Shown: piece after piece, positions 9,337 to 18,788 of the stretch | Layout: each line of letters begins with the position of its first letter | Position numbering within the stretch: the first letter of the stretch is position 1 | Source: JAWKTV01 sp041398905 | Lineage (GTDB): Bacteria > Planctomycetota > Planctomycetia > Planctomycetales > Planctomycetaceae | Assembly: GCA_041398905.1 (NCBI GenBank) | Contig: JAWKTV010000014.1 | Span: 73,429 to 137,428, forward strand | Direction: 5' to 3' | DNA: 64,000 nt | The notes under the pieces: model-generated | What the model was told of the DNA's origin: nothing | Seen by the model: the letters and a program-made list of their open reading frames with translations, nothing else | The model's database searches: none | Position numbers and translations under genes: made by a program

Positions 9337-11382
9337 ATGTTGCTTGCCACGGACGCTCCCCGGATTCAGCAGCTCTCGCAGTCGGTGATCAACAAGATCG
9401 CCGCTGGCGAGGTGATCGAACGCCCCGCGAGTGTGGTCAAGGAGCTGCTCGAAAACTCCGTCGACGCGCTGGCGACGAGGATTACCGTTGAGATCGAGGC
9501 GGGGGGGGCGGAGCTGATCCGCATCACCGATGACGGCGAGGGGATCCATCCCGACGACATCGAGCTGGCGGTCACGGCTCACGCCACGAGCAAACTGCGT
9601 GGGGCAGATGATCTGTTTCGTGTCCGGACGATGGGCTTTCGCGGCGAGGCGCTGGCGTCGATCGCCGAAGTTTCGCGGTTCAGGCTGCGCAGCCGGCGGG
9701 CAGAGCAGTTGACCGGGATGGAAGTCGATGTCGAAGCGGGCATTCTGAAGGAGCCGCGGGCCTGCGGCTGTCCGGTGGGCACCTCCATCGAGGTCCGCCA
9801 GCTCTTCCTCAACACGCCGGTCCGCCGCAAGTTTCTGCGAACCGCCTCGACCGAGTTCGCACACATCGCGGAGCAGTTCACCCGGATCGCCCTCGCCAAT
9901 CCAAACCTGCATCTCACACTGCGTCACAACGACAAGACGACCTTCGACCTGCCGGCTTCGCCGCAGTTGATCGAACGACTCGAAGTCTTCTACGGGTCCG
10001 AGCTGGCGGGGAAGCTGATTCCGGTGGACGCCAGCGTCGGGGAGGCCCGGCTGTGGGGCTTCGTCGGGCATCCGTCGCAGAGCCGCTCGAACCGCAAAGG
10101 CCAATACCTGTTTCTCAATGGCCGGGCGATTCAGGACCGCAGCCTGCAGCACGCCCTCGGCGAGGCGTACCGCGGACTGCTGATGACCGGGCGTTACCCA
10201 CTGTCCTTCCTGTTTCTGGAAGTCCCCGCAGACGATGTCGATGTCAACGTCCACCCCACCAAGAGCGAAGTGCGGTTTCGCGACAGCTCGGCCCTGTACC
10301 GGCTGATCCTCACGACGTTGCGAACGAGGTTCCTGGGCATGGATATCGGCCGGGGCCACAAGCTCGAAGCCGGTGCCGCGATCCGTGATGGAGGATTCGG
10401 GCCGCATGACGACGTCCCGACTTCGGCACGACAGGCGCTCGCTCAGCAGGAGCTGGTGAACTGGGCCGAGTCACAGATCAAGCGATGGCAGCCCAATAAC
10501 GATCTCTCCGACCTGACCGCCCGCGTTGCCGAACCCTCCCCCGCAGCGTTCGAGCAGACATCGACAACCGGGAACGGCGATGACTCCGCAGGCACGCCCG
10601 ACGACATTGCGGCCGCGATCGAGGAGACCTTGAGCGGCGGTTTTGGCCGTTCCAACGCTGCGGACGGCGGGCACGATTCGGAAACGAGCGGAGTTCTGGC
10701 ACCGGCGAGTCGAGCGGTCGCAGCGGCGTCACCAGACCGTGAGATTCCGCAGACAGTGCGGACGGTTGAAACGGCGGAGTCCCGCATGCGGCCCGCCTCG
10801 GCCGGTGCGGAGTTACGCGCGATGCAGGTGCATGACTGCTACCTCGTCGTGGAAACCGGCGACGGCCTGACCGTCATCGACCAGCACGCGCTGCACGAGC
10901 GAATCCTCTATGAACATTTTCGCGATCGCGTGCTGAACGGCTCGGTCGAGGTCCAGCGACTGCTGATCCCGCTGCCGCTCGAACTTTCGCCGCGCGAGAC
11001 GGGTCTGCTCCTCGATCAGCAGGAGTTGCTGCGGGAGTTGGGGCTGCTCGTCGAGGAGTTCGGCCGAAACACCATCGCAGTCACGGGCTACCCCACGATG
11101 ATGCGACGTGCCTCGCCCGATGAGCTGGTGCGGGTGATCGTGGAGTTGCTGGAGGAGAACGACGGCCGTGTGTCGCGCCGCGACCTGCTCGACTCGCTGC
11201 TGCATATGATGGCGTGCAAGGCGGCCATCAAGGCGGGGCAACGGCTGAAGCCCGACGAGATCGAGTCGCTGCTCGCGCAGCGACATCTGGTCGATGATGC
11301 TCACCACTGTCCGCACGGCCGGCCGACCGCCCTGACGCTCAGCCGCATGGAGCTCGACCGCCAGTTTGGTCGGCTGGGCTGA
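9337..11382 (+). CDS. mutL: DNA mismatch repair protein MutL (endonuclease type)
   Basis: 681 aa from the ATG at 9337; a TTG four codons upstream (9325) is an alternative start. The N-terminal GHKL ATPase motifs are complete: KIAAGEVIERPASVVKELLE (motif I), ITDDGEGI (motif II), ATSKL and TMGFRGEAL (motif III), then the transducer segment with FLNTPVRRKFL. After a variable, Ala/Ser/Thr-rich linker (about 370-490) comes the C-terminal dimerisation domain with DQHALHERILYE, which matches the DQHA(X)2E(X)4E metal site of nicking MutL proteins, plus ACKAAIKAGQ and CPHGRPTALTL. It should therefore nick DNA itself, and no MutH is needed. It acts with MutS, which is not in this window. Confidence 0.95.
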   Translation: MLLATDAPRIQQLSQSVINKIAAGEVIERPASVVKELLENSVDALATRITVEIEAGGAELIRITDDGEGIHPDDIELAVTAHATSKLRGADDLFRVRTMGFRGEALASIAEVSRFRLRSRRAEQLTGMEVDVEAGILKEPRACGCPVGTSIEVRQLFLNTPVRRKFLRTASTEFAHIAEQFTRIALANPNLHLTLRHNDKTTFDLPASPQLIERLEVFYGSELAGKLIPVDASVGEARLWGFVGHPSQSRSNRKGQYLFLNGRAIQDRSLQHALGEAYRGLLMTGRYPLSFLFLEVPADDVDVNVHPTKSEVRFRDSSALYRLILTTLRTRFLGMDIGRGHKLEAGAAIRDGGFGPHDDVPTSARQALAQQELVNWAESQIKRWQPNNDLSDLTARVAEPSPAAFEQTSTTGNGDDSAGTPDDIAAAIEETLSGGFGRSNAADGGHDSETSGVLAPASRAVAAASPDREIPQTVRTVETAESRMRPASAGAELRAMQVHDCYLVVETGDGLTVIDQHALHERILYEHFRDRVLNGSVEVQRLLIPLPLELSPRETGLLLDQQELLRELGLLVEEFGRNTIAVTGYPTMMRRASPDELVRVIVELLEENDGRVSRRDLLDSLLHMMACKAAIKAGQRLKPDEIESLLAQRHLVDDAHHCPHGRPTALTLSRMELDRQFGRLG

Positions 11383-11990
11383 GCAGTGCGCGTTGCGAGA
11401 CCTGGCGCAAAGAAAGACCCCGGCTTCGCCTTGTGAGCGGAGCCGGGGTCGAAAATCAGAGTCACCGTCATTGCGACGGAAGAGTCGCTGCGAGAAGAGC
11501 GAGCGCCGGGTCGTGACTGGCACGTACCGCTGGGTGGCGATGGCTCACGCGGATTGTTGGTCCTCCGACGGAATAGGGACGTGAGACTCTGCAGTTTCCG
11601 GACCATCGACGGTTCGGTGTCAATCCGCGGCTGTCAATCAGGGCGACGATTCGGGTGTGAAGTCGCTGTTGAACGAAGCTCTCGGTGACAGACAATTAGA
11701 TCGGCACGAAGCCGACAAACGTGCGGCGAAAGTTCTCCGAATTCGCGTGCCAGTGCAAGAGGAGATTTCACCGCGTCACATCGAGCAGCGTCTGCTCGGA
11801 GTCGCCTCACGGGCGATGACCTTGACGAGCATCGTCGGCCCGCCGCGGCTCGGCACGCTCCCGCCAGCATCACGGGTCCGCTAGACTGAGTCGGCGTGGC
11901 GGGCCGTTTGACCGAATGTCGGGAGCGGCGGGGTCCGCCAGTTGGATCGGTTCGTCGTCGCTCGCCCTCTTTTTCTGTTGTTCACCTTCC
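11383..11990. other. Intergenic region between mutL and glucose dehydrogenase
   Basis: About 600 bp with no credible gene on either strand; small frames have no domain and unlikely composition. It contains one strong hairpin just downstream of mutL (listed separately) and otherwise nothing I can interpret. Confidence 0.5.
11416..11450. terminator. Perfect 10-bp stem hairpin after mutL
   Basis: GACCCCGGCT (11416-11425) pairs perfectly with AGCCGGGGTC (11441-11450), and an inner CGC/GCG pairing shortens the loop. It lies 33 bp after the mutL stop. On the plus strand it is followed by GAAAATCAG without a T run. On the minus strand it is followed by TTTCTTT, so the textbook intrinsic-terminator geometry points leftwards. 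It may act bidirectionally. Confidence 0.6.
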
Positions 11991-13112
11991 ATGCGTGCAC
12001 TGGCTGTTCATCCCGGTCGTCCTCACTCGGCCCATGTGGCCGACATCCCTGAACCGACACTCGCCGAACCGGGGCACCGCTGGGTGCGGAATGGTCATGG
12101 CGTGAAGGTGCGGACCCTGCAGGTCGGGGTCGACGCCACTGATGGCGAAATCAACGAGGCCCTGTACGGGCTGGCACCCGAAGGGGCCGACGAACTCGTG
12201 CTCGGCCACGAGGTGTTCGGAGTCGTCGAAGAGGTGGGGGTGAGCGTCAAGTCCGTGCGGCCGGGCGACCTCGTGACCTGCACCGTCCGCCGGCCTGGGA
12301 AGTCGATCTACGATCAAATTGGCCGCAATGACATCACGTCCGACCGCACCTATTACGAGCGGGGCATCTGCCTCATCAACGGCTTTCTTTCGGCGAAGTT
12401 CGTCGACGACGAAGAGTACATCGTCCGGGTGCCGCGCGGTTTGAAGGAGATTGGCGTTCTCTCTGAGCCGGCGAGCGTGTGCGCGAAGGGGATCGAGCAG
12501 GCGTACCTCGCCCAGCGCAGGCTGCAAGTGTGGGAGCCGAAGCTCGCTTTCGTCATGGGAGCCGGCCAGATCGGGCAGCTCACCACAATGATGCTCCGCC
12601 TGAGAGGGCTGGAAGTTTACACGCTGGCCCGTGGAGAAAATCCGGGACTCAAACAGGAGTTGATTGAAGCTTTCGGGGCCACCTACATCAGCACGCGGCA
12701 CGAGTCGGTGCAGCAGCTCGCGGGGCGGGTGGGCGCGCCTGATCTCATTTTTGAGGCGACCGGCAACGCGCAGGTGGCTTTCGACTGCATGTCGGCCCTG
12801 GGACTCAACGGCGCGCTCGTCTGGACGAGCGTGACGGGCGGAGAGAAGCTGGCGGAGGTGCCGGTCAACAAGATCAACCTCGACTGGGTGTTGGGCAACA
12901 AACTGCTGGTTGGCTCCGTCAATGGCAATCGATACCACTTTGAACGCGGGCTGGCGGACCTGGCACTGGGTGAGTCGATGTACCCGGGCGTCATTCGCCG
13001 ACTGCTCACCCATCGGATTGACGGCATCGACGACCCGGCCGGAATCATGCGTCAACTCGAAGACGGCACGGCGCTGAAAACCTACGTCTCGCTCAGCGAA
13101 ATCCCGGACTGA
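11991..13112 (+). CDS. Glucose 1-dehydrogenase-like MDR enzyme, haloarchaeal type (Asp zinc ligand)
   Basis: 373 aa from MRALAVHPGRP. Medium-chain dehydrogenase fold: GroES-like N-domain with GHE (73-74, zinc site), Rossmann motif MGAGQIGQL, and SVNGNRYHFERG near the C-terminus. From memory of the family, the segment RTLQVGVDATDGEI aligns with the haloarchaeal glucose dehydrogenase segment where Asp replaces the usual catalytic-zinc Cys. The lobe that carries four structural-zinc cysteines in the Sulfolobus enzyme instead has VRRPGKSIYDQ and TYYERGI, again as in haloarchaea. Expected reaction: NAD(P)-dependent oxidation of glucose or a related aldose to the lactone. A sugar-isomerase gene follows 127 bp downstream, suggesting a shared sugar pathway. 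Substrate is inferred. Confidence 0.8.
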   Translation: MRALAVHPGRPHSAHVADIPEPTLAEPGHRWVRNGHGVKVRTLQVGVDATDGEINEALYGLAPEGADELVLGHEVFGVVEEVGVSVKSVRPGDLVTCTVRRPGKSIYDQIGRNDITSDRTYYERGICLINGFLSAKFVDDEEYIVRVPRGLKEIGVLSEPASVCAKGIEQAYLAQRRLQVWEPKLAFVMGAGQIGQLTTMMLRLRGLEVYTLARGENPGLKQELIEAFGATYISTRHESVQQLAGRVGAPDLIFEATGNAQVAFDCMSALGLNGALVWTSVTGGEKLAEVPVNKINLDWVLGNKLLVGSVNGNRYHFERGLADLALGESMYPGVIRRLLTHRIDGIDDPAGIMRQLEDGTALKTYVSLSEIPD

Positions 13113-13239
13113 GCATTCGTTTCAATGGACTGCGGCGGCGGGCCGTCAGTCGAGCTTCGGCGACTTGGTACGAACCAGCGTCACCATCGGCCGGTCGATC
13201 GTCGTGACGAATCACACAGCCCTCAAGGAGGCAACGGAC

Positions 13240-14259
13240 ATGCAAGCCGACAACGTTGAACAGACTCGGTATGGCCTCGTTCGCGACATGCTGGCGGTGC
13301 CGGACATCATCCGGAAGTTCGACTCCAGGCGGATGGAAGAGACGGCGCGAGAGATCAAGTCGGTCGGGCGGCTGCTGCTGACGGGCGAGGGTTCGTCGCG
13401 CATCTTCCCGGCCAAGAGCATGATCGCCCGCGCGATGGAGCATGGCGGGCAGGTCAAACTGCATACCGAGGCGGGCCTGCAGGCGCAGCAGTACGCGCTC
13501 GCCCATTGGGCCGTGTTCGCGCTGTCCAACTCCGGCCGAACGGCCGAAGTGATTGGCCTGTTCGAGCAGTTGGCCGCGCAGGGGCATCGTTGCCGTTACA
13601 GCCTGACGGCGTTCGCTGATTCCAAACTGGAGTCGCTCGCCAGCCGTGGTTACGTGCTGGAGTGCGGAGAAGAGGGAGCGGTCGCCGCGACCAAGAGCGT
13701 CATCGAGCAAGCGTTGTTCTACCACGCGCTGCTGGAGCACATGGAAGGCCGACCAACGTTGCATGAGCGGCTGCCGGCGGTTGCGGACGCTGTCGCCGCC
13801 GCCCTGACAACCCCGCTTGATCCCACGATCATTGACCGGATCGCGAAGGCCCGCACCATCTGCTGGGCCGGCCGCAACGATGGCGTTGCTGAAGAACTGA
13901 CGCTCAAGACCAACGAGATCACCCGCAAGCCCGCTGACTTCCTGGAAGGCACCTACGCCGTGCATGGGATCGAGGAAGTACTCGATGCCGACGACGTGGT
14001 GATCTGGATCGATCCGTTCCCAGGATCGGAGCAGAAGTTCCACGACGTGCTGGTCAAGGGGATCGGGCTGGAGGTGATCGCGATCGCGCATCGCCCGACG
14101 CAGTTCCCGACGATCCTGCTGCCGGATGTCGGGACGCTCAACTCGTTCGTGCAGATGGCGGGCGGGTGGAACGTTCTCGTCGACGTCGGCCTGGCGCTCG
14201 GGATCGATGTCGACAAACCCGTCCGGGCGCGGAAGGTGGGGAACGAGTTCACCGGGTAG
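13240..14259 (+). CDS. SIS-domain sugar-phosphate isomerase/deaminase (GlmS isomerase-like)
   Basis: 339 aa. The ATG at 13240 is chosen because a full AAGGAGG Shine-Dalgarno lies 8 bp upstream. Two SIS domains: the first with GEGSSRIFPA and ALSNSGRTAEVIGL (Ser/Thr-rich phosphosugar loop), the second with GRNDGVAEELTLKTNEI, whose Glu matches the isomerase Glu of GlmS, then GTYAVHGIEEV. There is no N-terminal glutaminase domain, so this is the AgaS/GlmS-isomerase type acting on an amino-sugar or ketose phosphate. It follows the glucose dehydrogenase on the same strand. Confidence 0.82.
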   Translation: MQADNVEQTRYGLVRDMLAVPDIIRKFDSRRMEETAREIKSVGRLLLTGEGSSRIFPAKSMIARAMEHGGQVKLHTEAGLQAQQYALAHWAVFALSNSGRTAEVIGLFEQLAAQGHRCRYSLTAFADSKLESLASRGYVLECGEEGAVAATKSVIEQALFYHALLEHMEGRPTLHERLPAVADAVAAALTTPLDPTIIDRIAKARTICWAGRNDGVAEELTLKTNEITRKPADFLEGTYAVHGIEEVLDADDVVIWIDPFPGSEQKFHDVLVKGIGLEVIAIAHRPTQFPTILLPDVGTLNSFVQMAGGWNVLVDVGLALGIDVDKPVRARKVGNEFTG

Positions 14260-14261
14260 TA

Positions 14262-14277
14262 CGCGAACTCGTTCGCG
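14262..14277. terminator. Short hairpin between convergent SIS and ggt genes
   Basis: CGCGAA-CTCG-TTCGCG forms a perfect 6-bp stem with a 4-nt loop, 2 bp after the SIS-gene stop and 29 bp before the end of the convergent ggt gene. No T-tract follows. A bidirectional terminator is a reasonable guess. Confidence 0.4.
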
Positions 14278-14306
14278 GGCGAGGGTGCTAACTCAACGGT
14301 GCGAAC

Positions 14307-16016
14307 TCAGTAGCCAGCCGCGTTGCCATCCTTGCGAGGATCGGCGCCGCCGAACAGCGTGCCGTGTTCATCAATGAGAATCCCCTGGTAGCCGCCGAAG
14401 CCATCGCCGGTTTCGGCGATGGCGTGCCCTTTGGCCTTCAGCGCGTCGCGCACGGCCGGGGTGATGCCGGACTCGAAGGCGATCGTCCCGCCAGTCGGGT
14501 CCATCGGCTTGCCGGTTGGCGTGGCGCTGCCGATGTGTCGGACCCGCGCCGCGTCACCCGCCTGCTGCACGTTCATCCCGAAGTCGAGCATGTTCACGAG
14601 CACCTGCACATGCCCCTGGGGCTGCATGTCTCCCCCCATCACGCCGAACACGAGCCACGGTTTCCCGTCCCTGGTGACCATCGCGGGGATGATGGTATGG
14701 AACGGCCGCTTGCCACCTTCCAGATGGTTCGCGTGAGCGGGATCCAGCGCGAACAGCGCACCGCGGTTCTGCAGCACGAAGCCCAGATCGCCCGGCGTCA
14801 GCTTCGAGCCGAACCCGTGATAGTTGCTCTGAATCAATGAGCAGCAGTTGCCATCCTTGTCGACCACACAAAGGTACACGGTGTCGCCGGTGGTCAGCTT
14901 CGGATCACCGGCCGGCACATTGACGGCCGCCTTGTTCGGGTCGATCCGCTTCCGCTGCTGCGTGGCGTACTCCCTGGAGAGAAGTTGCTCGACCGGCACG
15001 GGCACGCTGGCGGGGTCGGCATAGAAGCGGGCGCGGTCGGCGAAGGCGAGTTTCTTCGCCTCCACCAGCAGGTGCAGATACTCCGCCGAGTTGTGCCCCA
15101 TCGCCTTGAGGTCGTAATGCTCCAGAATGTTCAACATCTCGAGGGCGGCCAGTCCCTGACCGTTCGGCGGCAGCTCCCACACCTGGTGGCCCCGGTACTT
15201 CACCGAGATCGGCTCCACCCACTCCGACGCATGCTCCGCGAAGTCGGCCGCGGTAAAGAAGCCGGCGCTGCTGTCGCTGAACAGCACGATGCGCTCGGCG
15301 ATCGGCCCCTGATAGAAGCTGGACGGGCCCGCTTCCGCGAGCAGGCGGTAGGTGGCGGCGATGTTCGGATTCTTGAACACCTGACCGTACTTGGGGGCCT
15401 TCCCGTCGATCAGCCACGTGCTCGCGGAGTCGGGAGTCTTCGCCAGTTCCGTAGCGGCCACTGCCCAGTCATGCGCGATGACTTCCGTAACCGGGAAGCC
15501 CTCCTCCGCATAATGAATCGCCGGTTGCAGCAGTTCCGCAAACGGCTTTGATCCGAACCGTGTGTGCAGTTGATTCCAGCCGTCGACACAGCCGGGCACC
15601 GTCCAGCACAGTGGACCGGTCAAGGGAACGTCCGTCAGTTCACGCTTGCGGAACTCTTCGATCGACAGGGTCTTCGGAGCCGCGGCCGGACGCATTCAGG
15701 CCGTGCATGGTCTCGGTCTTCGCATCCCAATAGATCGCAAACAGGTCGCCGCCAATCCCGCAGCTCATCGGCTCGACGACTCCGAGCACCGCGTTCGCGG
15801 CAATCGCCGCGTCGGCGGCCGTCCCACCGCCCGCAAGACCTCCACAGCCGCTTGCGTCGCCAACGGGTGACTGGTCGACGCCATTCCCTCGCGGGCAATC
15901 ACGACGGACCGGCTTTGCTGGGGAGTCCCCGCACGTCGATCGTACCCGGCGGCCATCAGCGACTCCGCAGTCGTCAGCAAGAACAAAACTAAACACGCAA
16001 CGTGCTTCCACAACAT
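14307..16016 (-). pseudogene. ggt: Gamma-glutamyltransferase (two compensating frameshifts)
   Basis: Periplasmic enzyme cleaving gamma-glutamyl bonds such as glutathione; normally self-cleaved into two subunits. The start MLWKHVACLVLFLLTTAESL at 16016 gives a signal peptide, then REGMASTSHPLATQAAVEVL. Here the frame breaks (near 15824-15830, one G missing from a G run) and continues as GGTAADAAIAANAVLGVVEP in the next frame. A second shift (about 15679-15686, one extra G) leads to APKTLSIEEFRKR in the original frame. The rest is intact, with the autoprocessing Thr in TGDTVYLCVVDKDGN and the GGDMQPQGHVQV signature. All three pieces match the family perfectly, so I suspect sequencing errors. 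As written, the gene cannot make a full protein. Confidence 0.85.
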
Positions 16017-16367
16017 ATCTTGCGCCACTTCTCCGTTACCACTTCCAGCGGGGCCTGCCAAAACGAGTTTGCCTCATCACCATCCGAAAGGCAATCGAGT
16101 GGCGTTGCCCGACTCTCGGAATGCTCATAATCGTCGCAGGCAGTACGTCCAGCACGACGTGGTGCGATCGGGAAATCTGTCTGGAGCTGTCGAATCAATG
16201 CATTCGGCGCGACTATGAAGACTTGATTAAGAACGCGGCACAATTGGTTCCGGACACGTGAGAGCCGCTCAAGTGTCGTCGATTTCAGGAGAAGAGGGGA
16301 CGACTGCGGAAGTGGTCGGGGAATTGGGCTCGGGAGCAAGAGGTCTCTCCGCAGACAGGAACGCACG
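16017..16367. other. Divergent intergenic region, ggt / porin
   Basis: No gene supported. It should contain promoters for both divergent genes. An AGGA Shine-Dalgarno is present just before the porin ATG. Confidence 0.5.
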
Positions 16368-18037
16368 ATGCGACTTCAATGGATTTGCTTGTACGGACTG
16401 CTGGTGGGCTTCGTCGCGCAGTGCGACAACGTCTGCCGGGCGGAAGATCAGCCCGTCACAGGGGCGGAAGTCCGCGCACTGCTGCGTCGGCTCGAACAGG
16501 CCGAGCAGCGGATTGGTGACCTGCAGCAGGAACTCTCCGCGACCCAGCGCAAGCCGCCCCTTTCCCGCAGGGCGGTGCAACTCCGCAGGCGAGCGTTCGT
16601 CCGCCATTGAACGCTCAGCAGCTCGCGCCCGGTACGTCTCGCGTCGCCTTCTTTGACGACGAAGCGGCGGCCGCCGCCGATCCGCTGCAGGCGCAGATCA
16701 ACGATCTGATCGCACGAAATGAAAAGCTGACTGAGAACTACGACTCGCTGAGCGAGAACTTCGAGAAGCTGCAGGAGAGTCACGACGAATTGCAGGAAGG
16801 TCACGACGACTTCCTGTCGGCGTTCAAGAAGGGCAAGGGGGTCACCGTCCCCGGGTCGTCCAACGTGACCCTCAAGATTAACGGCCGTATCCACGCCGAC
16901 TACTGGGCGTTCCCGGCTCATGACCGGGGGACCGAAGTGCTTGAAGGTGGCGACCCCCAGGACCGCTTCGGCTTCCGCCGCGTGCGACTGAGCTTCCGTG
17001 GGGACATCGGCGACAACATGCTCTACCGCTTCGATCCCGAGATCAACAACCCCGACGACTGGGAATGGCGCGACGTCTTGATCGGGTGGAAGAACCTGCC
17101 GGGCAATCACACGCTGCTTGTCGGTAACCAGAAACGTCCATACGGTCTCGACCACCTCAACAGCAGCAACGACAACATCTTCCTCGAACGACCGATGGTC
17201 GTCGACTACGTGAACGAGGATGCTCGCCGTCTGGGTGTCTGCCTGTACGGCTTCTCCGAAGATGAAGCCTGGAACTGGCGGGCGGGTGTCTACAACGGTG
17301 ACAAGGTCCAGGACAGCGACGACTTCTACGTCTCGGACAACTATCAGCTCGAAGTGGCGGGCCGCCTCGCCAACACCTGGTGGTGGGACGAACACTCGGA
17401 CGGTCGTGGTTACGGTCACTGGGCCGTCAGCGGTGCGGTGGCGCAATGTGACGGCGACGGACCGCGGAATCGAGCCGACTTCTTCGTCCGCCCCGAGGCA
17501 CGCTCCACCAATCGCTGGATCGACACCGACCCGATCGCCACCGCGACCTGGTACCAGGTGATCGGCGTCGAGCAGGTCTTCAATGTCGGGCCGCTGCAGA
17601 TCGTGGGCGAGGCGATGAACGTCTCCGTGCAGCGCGACGTCGGCAGCAACCTCAACTTCTGGGGTGCCTACGGATACGTCTCCTACATGCTCACCGGCGA
17701 ACATATGGAATGGGACCGCGAGTCCAGCACGCTCGATGGAGTCACCCCGTTCGAGAACGTCGTCCTGATCGATCGCTGCTGCGGCGGCACCGGCGGCGGC
17801 TGGGGTGCCTGGCAGGTGGCCGGACGCTACTCGTTCATGGACTCCAGCGACGGCGACATTCTGGGCGGCATGGGACACAGCGCCACCCTCGGCCTCGTCT
17901 GGTACATGAACCCCAACGCCAAAGTGCAGTTCAACTACATCCACGGTTGGATCGTCGACAACCAGAATCTCGCGGCCGCCGCGATCGACGAGGCGCAGTA
18001 TGACATTCTGGGCGTCCGCTGCCTGATCGCCTTCTAG
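16368..18037 (+). CDS. OprO/OprP-like outer-membrane porin (frameshift near 16,540)
   Basis: About 556 aa when reconstructed. The ATG at 16368 with AGGA upstream starts MRLQWICLYGLLVGFVAQ, a signal peptide, followed by a coiled-coil (VRALLRRLEQAEQRIGDLQQ). The frame then ends at 16610. A second frame continues with a Pro/Gln/Ala-rich linker into more coiled coil (NEKLTENYDSLSENFEKLQE) and a beta-barrel typical of phosphate-selective porins: LKINGRIHADYW, RFGFRRVRLSFRGDIG, VGNQKRPYGLDHLNSS, and the C-terminal aromatic GVRCLIAF. The second frame alone begins only at a TTG (16607) and lacks a signal peptide, so one missing or extra base between about 16510 and 16560 is likely. The coiled coil probably reaches towards peptidoglycan or S-layer partners. 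Confidence 0.82.
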
Positions 18038-18202
18038 TCGGAACCTTTCCGTTGAGCCGGAAGTTGTCTGCCTCCGGCTGAATGGGAAGGCGACGCGCAA
18101 GCTGTCGACCCGTTCGGCGCAGCTCACCAGTGGCCGCGACCCGACCGCGACATCCGAGTCGCACTCAACTCACGCACAACACTCGATTCAGCCGAGAGAC
18201 CC

Positions 18203-18707
18203 ATGTCGCGATACATCATTCCCATCGCCGCGATGCTGCTGCTGTCCGCGAGTTCCGCCTCGCGCGGGGGTTGGCTCTGCGGAGACGGCGGCTGCAAGCC
18301 GGCTGGTTGCGGCTGCGAAGTCCGCTGGGTCTGCTCCCCCAGTTGGGACAAGGAGAAGATCGAGAAGACCTGCTTCGATATCGAGTATGAGCACATTTGC
18401 GTGCCGCGTGTGAAGCTCCCGTGGCAAGGCTGCTGCACCCCGCGCTGCGAAGGTGGTTTGCGTCCGTAAGCTCAAGAAGAAGAGCTACGAATGCGGCGAA
18501 CGGTGCGTGCTGTCTTGGGAAGCGAAGGCGGTCTGCACTCGCTGCTGCAAACCGGGGCAATTACTACGCTCCGCAGGGACATGCGCTCCGGCCGGCACCG
18601 CACTGCGCGACCGAAGATGCCGGCCGGGACTGATGCCTGCCGTCGAGCCGCACCCGATCGCCGATCCGGAGACCGGCATCAACATCCCGGCTCCCCCGTC
18701 GGAGTAG
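18203..18707 (+). CDS. Small Cys-rich secreted protein (likely frameshift near 18,450)
   Basis: The start MSRYIIPIAAMLLLSASSAS is a clear signal peptide. The mature part is dense in cysteine: WLCGDGGCKPAGCGCEVRWV, CFDIEYEHICVP, GCCTPRC. The frame stops at 18469, but one frame over, directly at the junction, the sequence continues KVVCVRKLKKKSYECGERCV and VCTRCCKPG and ends with a Pro-rich tail (INIPAPPSE) at 18707. A missing base near 18450 would join them into a protein of about 167 aa. A further slip around 18,560 is possible, because the region after CCKPG loses the pattern. Spaced Cys pairs suggest disulfides or metal binding. It follows the porin by 165 bp. Function unknown. Confidence 0.65.
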
Positions 18708-18788
18708 CAGGTCGATCGCGAGACGGCGTCACGATGGACAGCTCACGCTCGCATCGCGGCGTTCCACGGTTCGCGAAGCGGACAGCGA

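Noticed and set aside
9265..10407. 380-aa minus-strand frame opposite mutL
   Set aside because: Antisense shadow of the MutL ATPase domain; no recognisable features.
11634..11873. 79-aa minus-strand frame after mutL
   Set aside because: Composition dominated by Arg/Ala with no hydrophobic core or neighbour logic; not supported as a gene.
16448..18127. 559-aa minus-strand open frame opposite the porin
   Set aside because: It mirrors the porin codons, has Val/Ala/Asp-rich low-information sequence and no domain; the plus strand carries clear porin motifs.
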